64,000 bases of DNA from Geoalkalibacter sp. (GTDB taxonomy: Bacteria; Desulfobacterota; Desulfuromonadia; Desulfuromonadales; Geoalkalibacteraceae): contig NZ_JAUWAV010000003.1 of NCBI RefSeq assembly GCF_030605225.1, positions 78,881-142,880 of the forward strand, written 5' to 3'. The translations under genes were made by a program, and so were the position numbers. Positions 55,980 to 64,000 of the stretch are shown piece by piece. How positions within the stretch are numbered: the stretch's first letter is position 1; every line of letters starts with the position of its first letter. The notes below the pieces were generated by a model. It worked only from the letters and a program-made list of their open reading frames with translations, was not told the origin of the DNA and searched no databases.

Positions 55980-56305
55980 GGGCGGGGACCTCCGGAAGAA
56001 TGAATGCGGGGGACTTTTTTGTCCCACAGAATGCAGTACAGCTTGCACAGCAAGACATAACCGATGGTGCAGCCCTGGGCGATGAGCCAATAATGGAGGG
56101 GAAAACCGAGGAAGCGCGCCTCGGTGATGAAGGAGCGTCCCAGCCCTTGCGGGTCGCCCAGTCCGGCCAGCCAGATGAGCAGGGGCAGGCCGAAGCTCAG
56201 CAGGCCCCAGATGCCGAGGATGGCGGCGGCGATGAAGACCTCGGCCTTCATGTTGGGGGTTGATGGAGCAAAGAAATTGACGTGGAGTCTGGAATTGTCG
56301 CTCAT
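55976..56305 (-). CDS. DUF4212-type small membrane partner of the symporter
   Basis: A 109-aa protein with two transmembrane helices (about 20-42 and 65-85). The block FPLHYWLIAQGCTIGYVLLC matches DUF4212 small subunits that pair with ActP-like symporters. I chose the ATG at 56305 (GGGAAGGGACC upstream); a longer frame reaches 56404. Translationally coupled to the symporter gene. Confidence 0.75.
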   Translation of the reverse strand: MSDNSRLHVNFFAPSTPNMKAEVFIAAAILGIWGLLSFGLPLLIWLAGLGDPQGLGRSFITEARFLGFPLHYWLIAQGCTIGYVLLCKLYCILWDKKVPRIHSSGGPRP

Positions 56306-56523
56306 GGATTCCGGTCCCTTCCCGTTGATGCCCGTGCCCAAAGACCTTACCCCACTTTTGCCTTCAAGAAAACCGCCGGAATGAAAAAATACCGCCCTCG
56401 ACATGCGTCCCGCCCGGGCTTGCGCGGGCGGGCAATTTTTCTGGCGCCGTCCCGCGGCATGTGCTAAAAAATGGGCCGCCGTCCTTGGGCGGCTTTGCTC
56501 ACGCCCAGCGCCAGGAGTGCTCC

Positions 56524-57237
56524 ATGGACCAGTTGTCCGACAAGGGCCGTCGCATCCGCGAGATGTTCGACGGCATCGCCCCGCGCTACGACCTGCTCAA
56601 TCGCCTGTTGTCCCTGGGCATTGATCGTCGCTGGCGCACCTTTGCCGTGCGGCAGTTGCAGGTGCCCGAGCAGGGGCGGGTGCTCGACATCGCCACCGGC
56701 ACCGGTGACGTGGCCCTGGAAATCGCCCGCCGGACCCCGGCCTCGGTGCGCATCGTCGGTGAGGATTTCACCCAGGGCATGCTGGTGCGCGGCCGCGAAA
56801 AAATCACTGCCTCTCCCTACGCCGAGCGCATTCAGCTGGTCAATGCGCCCTGCGAAGCCATCCCCCATCCCGCCGATTGCTTCGACGGCATCACCATCGC
56901 CTTCGGCATCCGCAACGTGGTTGATCGGCCCGCGGGCCTGCGCGAAATGTGTCGCGTGCTCAAGCCGGGCGGTCGTGCCGTGATCCTCGAATTCTCCCAC
57001 CCCCGCAGCCGCTTGTTCCGGGAAATCTACTACTTCTATTTCCGTCGCCTGTTGCCGCTCATCGGCGGCCTGCTTTCCCGGCGCAGCGCCTATCAGTACC
57101 TGCCCGATTCCGTCCTCGAATTTCCCGATCAGCAGCAATTTCGCGAGATGATGGCCGCCGCGGGATTCGTCAACCTCAACGCCTATGATCTCACCGGCGG
57201 CATCGTCACCGTCTATGTCGGAGAAAAGCCGCGCTGA
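56524..57237 (+). CDS. ubiE: Ubiquinone/menaquinone C-methyltransferase
   Basis: A 237-aa SAM-dependent C-methyltransferase of quinone biosynthesis (UbiE/MenG type). Start ATG at 56524 after CAGGAGTGCTCC. Motif I VLDIATGTGDVALEIA (about 58-73), the family block FGIRNVVDRPAGLREMCRVL and a C-terminal segment (YDLTGGIVTVYVGEKPR). It methylates demethylmenaquinone (in an anaerobe, menaquinone is the expected substrate). Convergent with the AsmA-like gene. Confidence 0.9.
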   Translation: MDQLSDKGRRIREMFDGIAPRYDLLNRLLSLGIDRRWRTFAVRQLQVPEQGRVLDIATGTGDVALEIARRTPASVRIVGEDFTQGMLVRGREKITASPYAERIQLVNAPCEAIPHPADCFDGITIAFGIRNVVDRPAGLREMCRVLKPGGRAVILEFSHPRSRLFREIYYFYFRRLLPLIGGLLSRRSAYQYLPDSVLEFPDQQQFREMMAAAGFVNLNAYDLTGGIVTVYVGEKPR

Positions 57238-57248
57238 GCGGCCCTTTG

Positions 57249-60200
57249 CTAATCGCCGCCTGCATCCTCGCCCTGCAGCGCCTGCCCGATGTCGGTGATC
57301 ACCTTGCCCGGCAGTCCCAGCACCCGGCGAAAAATGCCGAACACCTTTTCCGAGAGCGACGTGACGGGCACCGGGTAGACGCTGGGGTCGGCGCGGTTGC
57401 CGACCACCTTGAAATGGGCGGTGATCAGGGCCTTTTCCTCGCCCGTGAGCACCCAGCCGGCGATGGGGATCCGGGTGACGATTTTATCCACGGTGCGCAG
57501 CGGTTTGACCCCGAGCAAGGCGTCGATGGTGCCCTTGGCCAGGTCGGTTTCGCCCACCAGGGACAGATTCATCGCCGGGCTCTCGATGAACAGATCTTCC
57601 GTCGTCAGGCGTCCGTCGCGCACCAGGGCGTTGGCGCTCAGCAGGCTGAAAGGCATGCCTTCCAGGGACATGTCGGGCAGGCGCAAGGCAAAAATCTGCG
57701 ATACGTTGAGCAGGGAAAACACCTTGGAGAGCACCTGAAAGCGTCGCAGCACGCCGTCCCTGACCTCCAGGGTCAGGCCGCCCCGCGCCGTCGGCCAGAA
57801 GTGGTTCCCGGCGCCCTCCAGATAGAAAGCACCGCGCAGCTTGCCGCCGACCAATCCCCGCGCGTCGGTCTGCGAACGATAGAGCTTCTCGGCATCGCCG
57901 TCCTGCACCGTGCCGGAGACCACCAGCAGGGGCGGCTGGTCGCCACGATGGGCCCAGAGCACGCGGCCGACATAGTAGCCGGGGTCGAGATCGGCGTGCA
58001 GGGGATAGATGTCGAGAGTGCGGTTCTGGTAGCGGATCACCGCCGCGCCGTTTTTGAAGTGGATGTTGTGATAAACGCCCCCCGCCGCTTCGACCTCGAT
58101 GCGCACTTGCAGTTTTCCGGGTTGTCGCGGCGCACGGCGAGCCTGCTGCGGATTTCGGAAAAACACCAGAATTTCATCCACATTGCCGTACTCGGCGACG
58201 ATTTTGAGGTCAACGCGCGGCCGGCTGTAGTCGCGCACCGCTCCCGTGACCCGGGCCCGGGTGCCGCCCGCGGTTTGCGCGTCGACGGGCGAAAATGCGA
58301 TGCCTTCGCCGTCGATGACCAGCCGTCCGGCCACGGAGGTCAGGCGACCCTCGGTGCCGGGAAAGATCAGATCCTCGGGCCGCAGATCCGATCCTTCCAC
58401 GTCGATTTCAAGCCGCGGAGCGCGCAGATCGGCGATGCGTCCCCGCAGCTGCAGGCTTGATTCGCCGAGACGCGCGCTCACGTCGGCAAGGCGCACTTCG
58501 TTTCCTGAGAGCAGAATGCGGCCCCTTGCCCCGTTCAGGTCGCCGACGATGCCGCGAAAATCCGCGCCGCCGTCGCGCAGTGCAAACTCCCCTTGCAGGG
58601 GTTTGAGTTGCTGCTCGGCCCAGGCAAGATCGAGGTGGCCGGCGATTTTTCCCGCCAGTCCGACCGCAGCCAGGCGCGGCGCGAGATCGGGCAGAGCCCC
58701 AAGGTCGCTCTCGTGCAGATTCAGGCGCAGGGCTCCCCCGTGACCATGAGGCTCCATGGCGCCCGTCAGGTTGAAGGCGAGCGGGCCGCATCGCCCGGGA
58801 GCGTCCTCGATGAGCAGCCGGCCCGCGCGCCATTGTCCGCGCGCCCTGAGGTGAAACGGCGTGCCCGCCGGCTTTTCCAGCCAGTCCTCCAGGCTCAGGC
58901 GCACCTGCGCCAGATCGGCATCCAGGGAAAAAAGCGGACTGTTCGCCGCGCCGCCGAGCTCCAGGCGCCAGGCCAGATCGCCGGCGAGGCGCATGGTCGC
59001 GGGCAGGGGAGTAATTGCCGCCAGCAGCTCGGCGGCGCCGGATTTTCCCTCCAGGGCGAGCGCCAACCGGGGTTCGGCGGAAAAGGGGGCATCGACTCTG
59101 CCGGAAACGCGCACGGCATGTTCGCGCCAGCGCAATTGCCCAGCGCTGATTTCCAACTGCCCCGGCGTGTAGCGCAGATCTCCGGACAGGCGACGAACCT
59201 CTCCCTGGGGAGGATCCAGGTCGAGCTCCCGCACGATCAGCGTCAGATCGCGCAGTGTGCCTTGGGGGCCGAGCCAGGCTTCGCTGTCCGCCGTCACCGG
59301 CCCGTCGAGGATCAGGGTTTGGAGTTGCAGGGTGCCGTTGCGTGGTTTGAGAGCGGTGAGTCGCGCGGCGGCCTCCGGCGGCGCGAAAACCAGCCAGGGC
59401 AGGGCGAGAGCAGGGTTTAGGGGCGGCAGGGCAAGTTGGCCGCGCACGCGGACGGGTTGTTCCCCACCCGCAAATTCCAGGGTTCCCTCGACGCGCGCCT
59501 GATCGATGTGGATGTTCCGCAGTTCCAGGTGCCGGCGGGATTCGTGAAAAAACCCTTGGGCGTCGAGCGCCAGACTGTGTAGGGGCAGAAGTTTCTCCCC
59601 GTACTGGATGCGCAGCTCCTTGCCTTGCACCTGCCCCTTGACCAGCAGTCCCCCGTCGGGCGAACTCCTGACCTCGACCTCCAGGGCGGCCAGACCCGCC
59701 AAGCTCCAGCGCTCTTGCCTTGCCGGCCAAAAGGCCGATGTCTGGCCCAGATCGAGATTGTGACCCTGTGCCTGGAGGTCGAACTGCAAGTCCTGCCAAC
59801 GGCCCCCCTCGTTGCGGGGGCTGAGGGTTCCCGCGAGGCGCACCCGCGCCGGTTGCTCCTTTTGTTCCACCTGCGCGGCCATCTCCAGCCGCAGGTTTCC
59901 GCCTTCGTCGAGTCGGTGCAATTCGCCGTCGATTCCGCTGAGAGTCAGCGGCTTGTCCTCTTCGCTTTGCGGGTGCCAGGACAGCCGTCCATCACGAATC
60001 GCCAGGGAGTGTATGCGCGGATCGCCGGGCAGGCGCAGGGGGGCGGCTTGCGCGGCGGGCTCGGGCATGCTGCTCAGTCGTATGTCTGGTCGGCCCAGCT
60101 CGATTTGGGTGATGGAAATCTCGCGGTGCAGCAGGGGGCGCAGTTCCAGGTGTAGATAGAGATGCTCGATGGTCGCGCTCAGCGGCGTCTGGGCGTCGCC

Positions 60201-60416
60201 GATGCGCACCTCGCCAAAATCAAGCGCCACGCCCTCATGCAGGGACAAGCGGGCCTTGCCGATGCTGACCGGGGCCTGCAGAGCCCGGCTGAGTTCCCGC
60301 GCCAGGCGCTCCCGATGGCTGTTGAGGTCAAAGGTTGCGACAAAGGCGACGGCCGGCGCCAGGACGGCCAGCAGGAGCAGGCCGATCAGGGTGAGGACGG
60401 GGTGGCGACGAAACAT
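57249..60416 (-). CDS. AsmA-like (YhdP/TamB-type) envelope protein
   Basis: A 1055-aa protein. One N-terminal transmembrane helix (TLIGLLLLAVLAPAVAFVAT, residues 9-28), then a long periplasmic beta-rich stretch built of AsmA-like/DUF3971 units (LRLPGDPRIHSLAIRDGRLS, GPLAFNLTGAMEPHGHGGAL) and the AsmA C-terminal block (VDKIVTRIPIAGWVLTGEEK, KALITAHFKVVGNRADPSVY). This family forms hydrophobic grooves carrying phospholipid to the outer membrane, which connects it in function to the mla operon, though it is encoded separately. No regulatory feature seen. Confidence 0.8.
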   Translation of the reverse strand: MFRRHPVLTLIGLLLLAVLAPAVAFVATFDLNSHRERLARELSRALQAPVSIGKARLSLHEGVALDFGEVRIGDAQTPLSATIEHLYLHLELRPLLHREISITQIELGRPDIRLSSMPEPAAQAAPLRLPGDPRIHSLAIRDGRLSWHPQSEEDKPLTLSGIDGELHRLDEGGNLRLEMAAQVEQKEQPARVRLAGTLSPRNEGGRWQDLQFDLQAQGHNLDLGQTSAFWPARQERWSLAGLAALEVEVRSSPDGGLLVKGQVQGKELRIQYGEKLLPLHSLALDAQGFFHESRRHLELRNIHIDQARVEGTLEFAGGEQPVRVRGQLALPPLNPALALPWLVFAPPEAAARLTALKPRNGTLQLQTLILDGPVTADSEAWLGPQGTLRDLTLIVRELDLDPPQGEVRRLSGDLRYTPGQLEISAGQLRWREHAVRVSGRVDAPFSAEPRLALALEGKSGAAELLAAITPLPATMRLAGDLAWRLELGGAANSPLFSLDADLAQVRLSLEDWLEKPAGTPFHLRARGQWRAGRLLIEDAPGRCGPLAFNLTGAMEPHGHGGALRLNLHESDLGALPDLAPRLAAVGLAGKIAGHLDLAWAEQQLKPLQGEFALRDGGADFRGIVGDLNGARGRILLSGNEVRLADVSARLGESSLQLRGRIADLRAPRLEIDVEGSDLRPEDLIFPGTEGRLTSVAGRLVIDGEGIAFSPVDAQTAGGTRARVTGAVRDYSRPRVDLKIVAEYGNVDEILVFFRNPQQARRAPRQPGKLQVRIEVEAAGGVYHNIHFKNGAAVIRYQNRTLDIYPLHADLDPGYYVGRVLWAHRGDQPPLLVVSGTVQDGDAEKLYRSQTDARGLVGGKLRGAFYLEGAGNHFWPTARGGLTLEVRDGVLRRFQVLSKVFSLLNVSQIFALRLPDMSLEGMPFSLLSANALVRDGRLTTEDLFIESPAMNLSLVGETDLAKGTIDALLGVKPLRTVDKIVTRIPIAGWVLTGEEKALITAHFKVVGNRADPSVYPVPVTSLSEKVFGIFRRVLGLPGKVITDIGQALQGEDAGGD

Positions 60417-60473
60417 GCAAGCCTTTCAGGGTGATTTTGCCGCGGATACGAATCTGGTCGCCGTCTTGAGAGT

Positions 60474-61373
60474 CTAAATCATACCATGTTCGAGATGGCG
60501 AGAGATTCCCAGTCGGTCGAGCTGGAGGGCGAACTCTTCCGGAAAGGGAGCGAGGATCTCGCGTTTCGGGCCTCCTGCGGGCCAGGCAAAAACCAGGGCG
60601 CGGCAATGCAGGAAGAAATGCCTCTGCCCGGCGAGGGGCGGACCGCCATAGCGCCTGTCGCCGGCCAGGGGATGGCCGAGACCGGCAAGGTGGCGCCGGA
60701 TCTGGTGGGTGCGGCCGGTTTCCAGGCGCAGGGCGACCAGGGAATGCCCCGATGCACTCCCCAGAAAATGAAAAAGCGTCGCGGCGTCCTTGAGCTTGCC
60801 CTTGGCGGGCACCGGTGCGCTCAACCTGCCCGCTCCATCGTTTTGGCCGCAAACCAGGGCCAGGTAGGTTTTTTCCACCGCCCCCGCCATGAACATCTTG
60901 CCCAGGGCGGCCGCCGCCTGCCTGTTTTTCCCGAACAGAACCGCCCCGGAAGTCTCGCGGTCCAAGCGGTGAATCGGCGCGGGCGATCCCTTTTCCCCGC
61001 GCCGCGCCAGCAGGTTTTTGACCCGCAGCAACAGATTGTCCTGCTCATGGCCCTGGCTGGTGTGCACCGCGAGGCCCGCCGGCTTGTCGACCACCAGCAG
61101 CTGCGGCGTTTCCCAGAGAATGCCGACGCCAAGTTCCAGACTTTCCCGCAGCAAAGCGGTCAGGCGCGCGCTTTCCGGCAGCAGCAACGTTTGCCCCGCG
61201 CCCAGCAGGTCATTCTCGCCGACCGTCCCACGCGCGTCGCGTACCCGCCCTGAACGCAGAAGTCGGCGCAGGTAGGCCGTCGGCGCGGCGGGCAAGCGGC
61301 AGCGCAAAAATTCCAGGGCGCTGAGTCCCTGCTGATGGATCAATGGGGTCCATTCGAGCATGGTGCGCATCAT
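60474..61373 (-). CDS. RluA-family pseudouridine synthase
   Basis: A 299-aa pseudouridine synthase. The catalytic motif IHRLDRETSGAVLFGKN (about 125-141) carries the Asp nucleophile; further blocks KTYLALVCG and GRTHQIRRHLAGLGHPLAGD are typical. An N-terminal helical segment before the catalytic domain may be a degenerate S4 domain (LRSGRVRDARGTVGENDLL). Start is uncertain among ATGs at 61373, 61370 and 61361, none with a strong ribosome site. RNA target (rRNA or tRNA) cannot be told. Confidence 0.8.
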   Translation of the reverse strand: MMRTMLEWTPLIHQQGLSALEFLRCRLPAAPTAYLRRLLRSGRVRDARGTVGENDLLGAGQTLLLPESARLTALLRESLELGVGILWETPQLLVVDKPAGLAVHTSQGHEQDNLLLRVKNLLARRGEKGSPAPIHRLDRETSGAVLFGKNRQAAAALGKMFMAGAVEKTYLALVCGQNDGAGRLSAPVPAKGKLKDAATLFHFLGSASGHSLVALRLETGRTHQIRRHLAGLGHPLAGDRRYGGPPLAGQRHFFLHCRALVFAWPAGGPKREILAPFPEEFALQLDRLGISRHLEHGMI

Positions 61374-61436
61374 AGCCGCAGTGCCGCTCTCGGACAAGTT
61401 TTGCGTGGGGGCGTGTCGCGTGGGGCGAATGGAGTC

Positions 61437-61465
61437 TTTACACGACGGAAGGTCATTGCTACTAT
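61437..61465 (+). promoter_or_regulatory. Promoter for the roadblock-ftsY genes
   Basis: TTTACA (61437-61442), 17-bp spacer, TACTAT (61460-61465) with an upstream TGC extension (TTGCTACTAT). Predicted start near 61472, leaving a ~35-nt leader. Confidence 0.65.
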
Positions 61466-61506
61466 CCCCGTCACCGTCCGCCGGCCTTACGTCGATGGGA
61501 GCCGCC

Positions 61507-61866
61507 ATGCCGCTGAGAACCATCCTGAACGATATCCTCACGCAGATCCCTGGTGGATTGGGCGCGATTCTCATCGATTGGGAAGGCGAGGCCGTCGAGC
61601 AGGTGTCGCGCATGGACGATTTTCAGCTCAAGGTGCTGGGCGCCCATTGCGGCATCATCCTTGAAAACCTGCGCCGCGCCGCCCAGCGGCTCGACGGGGG
61701 CGAGATCGAGGAATTGGTCATACGCGCGCGGCACCAAAGCGTTCTGGTCGTGCCGGTGACGACGGAATACTTTCTGGTCCTCACCCTGGGCGAGGAGGTT
61801 CCGGCGGCGCGCGCCCGCGCCGTGGCGCGCGCTCATGGCGCCCGTCTGCTGTTTGAGGTTTCCTGA
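61507..61866 (+). CDS. Roadblock/LC7-domain protein
   Basis: A 119-aa protein. The ATG at 61507 follows GGGAGCCGCC; an ATG at 61495 is the alternative. It has an alpha/beta Roadblock fold (LNDILTQIPGGLGAILIDWE, VLGAHCGIILENLRRAAQRL, VVPVTTEYFLVLTLGEE). Such proteins regulate small Ras-like GTPases of the MglA type in bacteria; no MglA is next to it here. It lies 54 bp upstream of ftsY. Confidence 0.75.
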   Translation: MPLRTILNDILTQIPGGLGAILIDWEGEAVEQVSRMDDFQLKVLGAHCGIILENLRRAAQRLDGGEIEELVIRARHQSVLVVPVTTEYFLVLTLGEEVPAARARAVARAHGARLLFEVS

Positions 61867-61920
61867 CGCCCCGACCCGGGAAATCATGCCTGTGTGTGGA
61901 AGGAGCAATGGATCATTTAT

Positions 61921-63267
61921 ATGAAATGGCTTGAGCAATTGCTTGTGACCATCGCCGAGGTGCTTGCCGGCTGGGGCGTGCCCGCGGCCTATCTGGAGTT
62001 GGCGGCGCTCGGCCTGGTTTATCTGCTGGCCGTCTTGCTGGTCCTGCTGTTTGTGCTCCTGTTGTTGCGGATTGTTCGCGGCAAGAGGCGCCGGCCTCCC
62101 GCGACTGCTCCCGCCGAGGAACCTCCCACAGCGGCGGAACCGCCGGATATGGCGGCGCCCGCCGACGAGGTCGAAGCCGAAACGCCGATTGGCGAGCTCG
62201 CCGTTGAGGAGCCGGAAACCGCGGAGGTTTTGCGTCCCGCGACCGAAGAGAGTCAACCCGCTGAACAGGTTGAGCCTGAAGAAGCACCTGTCGCCGTTGT
62301 CGCTGCGCCGGTGGCGGCGCCTGCGCCCGCGGCCCGTCTCAGCCTTTTTGAGCGCATGCGCCAGGGGCTGGCCAAGACCCAGGCGTCCCTGGTCGGGCGC
62401 ATCGACAGCCTGCTGCGCGGCAGCAAGACCATTGATGCCGACCTGCTCGAAGAACTGGAGGAAATTCTCATCACCGCCGATCTCGGCATGAAAACCACCC
62501 AGGATCTCATGCACTCCCTGCAGGAGCGGTTGAATCGCAAGGAATTGACCGACATGGCCGCCCTGCGTCGCGCCCTGCAGGAAGAACTGACCCAGCGCAT
62601 GCGGCTTGAGGCGGCGCCCCTGGATCTCGCCGCCGCGCAACCCTTCGTCATCATGGTGGTCGGCGTCAACGGCGTCGGCAAGACCACCACCATCGGCAAA
62701 CTGGCCCGCCAATTCAAGGAGCAAGGCAAGAAGGTCGTGCTCGGCGCGGGAGACACCTTTCGCGCGGCGGCGGCCGAACAACTCGGTATTTGGGGCGAGC
62801 GCAGCGACGTCGAAGTCATCCGCCACAAGGAAGGCGCCGACCCGGCCGCCGTGGCCTTCGATGCGGCCAAGGCCGCCGTGGCCCGCGACGCGGACGTGCT
62901 GATCCTGGATACCGCGGGACGGCTGCACACCAAGGCCAACCTTATGGAAGAACTCAAAAAAGTGCGTCGGGTGTTGGGGCGCGAGATTGCGGGCGCTCCC
63001 CATGAAACCCTGCTGGTCCTCGATGCGACCACCGGCCAGAATGCCCTCGCCCAGGCGCGACTGTTCCGCGAGGCGGTGGCGGTGAGCGGCATCGCCCTGA
63101 CCAAGCTCGACGGCACCGCCCGCGGGGGGATCATCGTCGCCATCGGCGCCGAACTGGACCTGCCGGTACGCTTCGTCGGTCTCGGCGAAGCCGTGGAAGA
63201 CCTGCGCCCCTTCGATCCAGATGTCTTCGTCGAGGCCCTTTTCGCCCGTTCTGCAAACGGTTATTGA
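61921..63267 (+). CDS. ftsY: Signal recognition particle receptor FtsY with N-terminal membrane helix
   Basis: A 448-aa protein. I chose the ATG at 61921; GTG at 61894 is an in-frame alternative. Residues about 27-50 ([20 protein letters not shown]) form a transmembrane helix, followed by an acidic Pro/Glu/Ala-rich linker (55-140). The NG GTPase domain fills about 150-448: G1 [21 protein letters not shown] (G3), and [10 protein letters not shown] (G4). FtsY docks SRP-ribosome complexes to the translocon; E. coli FtsY has no transmembrane segment. Confidence 0.9.
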   Translation: MKWLEQLLVTIAEVLAGWGVPAAYLELAALGLVYLLAVLLVLLFVLLLLRIVRGKRRRPPATAPAEEPPTAAEPPDMAAPADEVEAETPIGELAVEEPETAEVLRPATEESQPAEQVEPEEAPVAVVAAPVAAPAPAARLSLFERMRQGLAKTQASLVGRIDSLLRGSKTIDADLLEELEEILITADLGMKTTQDLMHSLQERLNRKELTDMAALRRALQEELTQRMRLEAAPLDLAAAQPFVIMVVGVNGVGKTTTIGKLARQFKEQGKKVVLGAGDTFRAAAAEQLGIWGERSDVEVIRHKEGADPAAVAFDAAKAAVARDADVLILDTAGRLHTKANLMEELKKVRRVLGREIAGAPHETLLVLDATTGQNALAQARLFREAVAVSGIALTKLDGTARGGIIVAIGAELDLPVRFVGLGEAVEDLRPFDPDVFVEALFARSANGY

Positions 63268-63318
63268 CTTCCGGCTGCTGATTGCCATAGAATTCCCCTA
63301 TTATGGGTGGGTTAGGGC

Positions 63319-63510
63319 GTGGACCTGCGAATAATCCTGCGGCTTGAAGAGAAAATCGATCAGCTTCTGAGCAGAAATCAGGATTTGGAAGAACAGGTAC
63401 GCCAGTTCGCCATCGAGAGAAGCTCTCGCGAAGAAGAACTGGAACGAATCCGGCAGGAGCTCGACCGGATTCTCGCCAAGCTGGACTTTCTGGATCGGGA
63501 GATGCCGTGA
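63319..63510 (+). CDS. Small coiled-coil protein, ZapB-like
   Basis: A 63-aa protein starting at GTG (63319). Nearly all of it is one charged heptad-repeat helix (LEEKIDQLLSRNQDLEEQVR, ELERIRQELDRILAKLDFLD). Length, composition and the position before zapA fit ZapB-type division coiled coils, but coiled coils are hard to assign by sequence. Overlaps zapA by 4 bp. A TATTAT at 63299-63304 is a possible -10. Confidence 0.6.
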   Translation: MDLRIILRLEEKIDQLLSRNQDLEEQVRQFAIERSSREEELERIRQELDRILAKLDFLDREMP

Positions 63511-63824
63511 AGCGAACCGTCCAGATCACCATCCTCGGCCAGCAGTACGCGTTGAAAAGCGAAGCCGAGCCGGACGAAGTCAGGAAAGTTGCGGCTTTCG
63601 TCAACGGCAAGATCGAAGAGATGGCGGCCGGAGGCAAGGCCGTCGATACTCTCGACGCCGCGGTGCTGGCTCTGCTGAATGTAGCCGGCTCCTATCTGCG
63701 GCTGTTGGAGAGCGAAAGCCCCGATCCCGCCGAGGAGCGGCTGGTCCGGCTCCTGCAGCGGCTCGATGCCGCTCTCGCCGTTTCGGACCTGGAGGCCGGC
63801 GGCGCAAACAAGGCTTCATGTTGA
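63507..63824 (+). CDS. zapA: Cell division protein ZapA
   Basis: A 105-aa protein. The N-terminal globular head starts KRTVQITILGQQYALKSEAE and carries VRKVAAFVNGKIEEMAAG; the C-terminal half is a helix (LDAAVLALLNVAGSYLRLLE). This is the ZapA layout, which bundles FtsZ filaments. Translationally coupled to the coiled-coil gene. Confidence 0.85.
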   Translation: MKRTVQITILGQQYALKSEAEPDEVRKVAAFVNGKIEEMAAGGKAVDTLDAAVLALLNVAGSYLRLLESESPDPAEERLVRLLQRLDAALAVSDLEAGGANKASC

Positions 63825-64000
63825 CCCGATCTCTGTACGGAGATTTGAGATAGAACCGAAAGATGGCTTCTGCGCCTTTATGTCATGGGCGCTTAACAGG
63901 TTGCTCCGGTCCCGATTGAGTTGTCGTCGTGCTGAAACCCGTCGTTAATCCAGAGACTTTCCACCCCCGGCGGTGCCGGGGCCAAGCCCTTTTCCCCTTC
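63825..64000 (+). other. Noncoding stretch after zapA; possible 6S RNA region
   Basis: 176 bp with no supported gene, ending at the window edge. It holds a small hairpin (ATCTC-TGTACG-GAGAT, near 63832-63847) and GC-rich complementary stretches further on. In many proteobacteria the 6S RNA gene follows zapA, so ssrS is a candidate, but I cannot identify a 6S-type long hairpin with central bubble within the visible part. Confidence 0.25.

Noticed and set aside
61471..63288. 605-codon minus-strand frame opposite ftsY
   Set aside because: It is opposite a clear FtsY with conserved GTPase motifs. Gly/Arg/Gln runs indicate antisense composition.

Overview
The window is about 64 kb of GC-rich chromosome (mostly 60-70% by eye). 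It most resembles a Desulfuromonadales/Geobacter-type anaerobe. That is an inference from gene content: a four-subunit cytoplasmic sulfhydrogenase-type [NiFe] hydrogenase, a sodium:acetate-type symporter pair with a DUF294/CBS sensor, a cytochrome P460, an acetoin/pyruvate dehydrogenase-type E1-E2 cluster, a polyphosphate kinase-CYTH-CHAD-ParA operon, and an mlaEFDAC operon flanked by two small cyclic-nucleotide-binding-domain proteins. No rRNA, tRNA, integrase or transposase was seen.

Layout. 1-5.8 kb: the start of an Xre/ParS-type antitoxin with two palindromic operator candidates, small exported or membrane proteins, cytochrome P460, a CDP-alcohol phosphatidyltransferase, an SDR, a LysE exporter and a lipoprotein. 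5.8-14 kb: FadJ-type beta-oxidation enzyme divergent from pdhA-pdhB-pdhC (no E3 here), then a Lon-family protease. 14-37.7 kb: one long minus-strand block of 17 genes encoding a contractile injection system (CIS). 38-48 kb: mla lipid transport, then the polyphosphate operon. 48.1-52.2 kb: a short unexplained transcription unit followed by the hydrogenase operon. 52.2-56.3 kb: DUF294 protein and acetate-type symporter. 56.5-64 kb: ubiE/menG, an AsmA-like protein, an RluA-type pseudouridine synthase, a roadblock protein, a membrane-anchored FtsY, a ZapB-like protein, ZapA, and a noncoding tail.

The CIS locus is the accessory core. Read 5' to 3' on the minus strand it runs: possible tail terminator (37.7 kb), sheath, tube, tail-assembly-chaperone-like protein, a 447-aa disordered protein, hub adaptor, a 138-aa helical protein, a 1294-aa multidomain protein, a 137-aa protein, gpD hub, gpV spike, PAAR tip, gp25, baseplate J, a 1419-aa repeat protein, a 315-aa protein and a 1175-aa protein. 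There are no capsid, terminase, portal, integrase or lysis genes, so it is not a prophage, and no T6SS membrane complex or ClpV. I also see no classical tape measure and none of the AAA+ ATPase normally found in eCIS loci. The 1294-aa protein joins a baseplate-adaptor domain, a polyproline linker, an OmpA-type peptidoglycan-binding domain, a PG_binding_1-like domain, beta-rich modules and a C-terminal HELAH zinc-metallopeptidase motif. It looks like a structural subunit carrying a built-in effector. The large distal proteins carry eight (1419 aa) and one (1175 aa) copies of a ~110-residue repeat resembling the flagellar hook IN motif, and are probably the host-contact arms.

Three families of palindromic intergenic repeats (ACGAAT-type, GTAGGGGCGA-type, CCGCTGAGG-type) sit in gaps inside operons, including one between the PAAR and gp25 genes.
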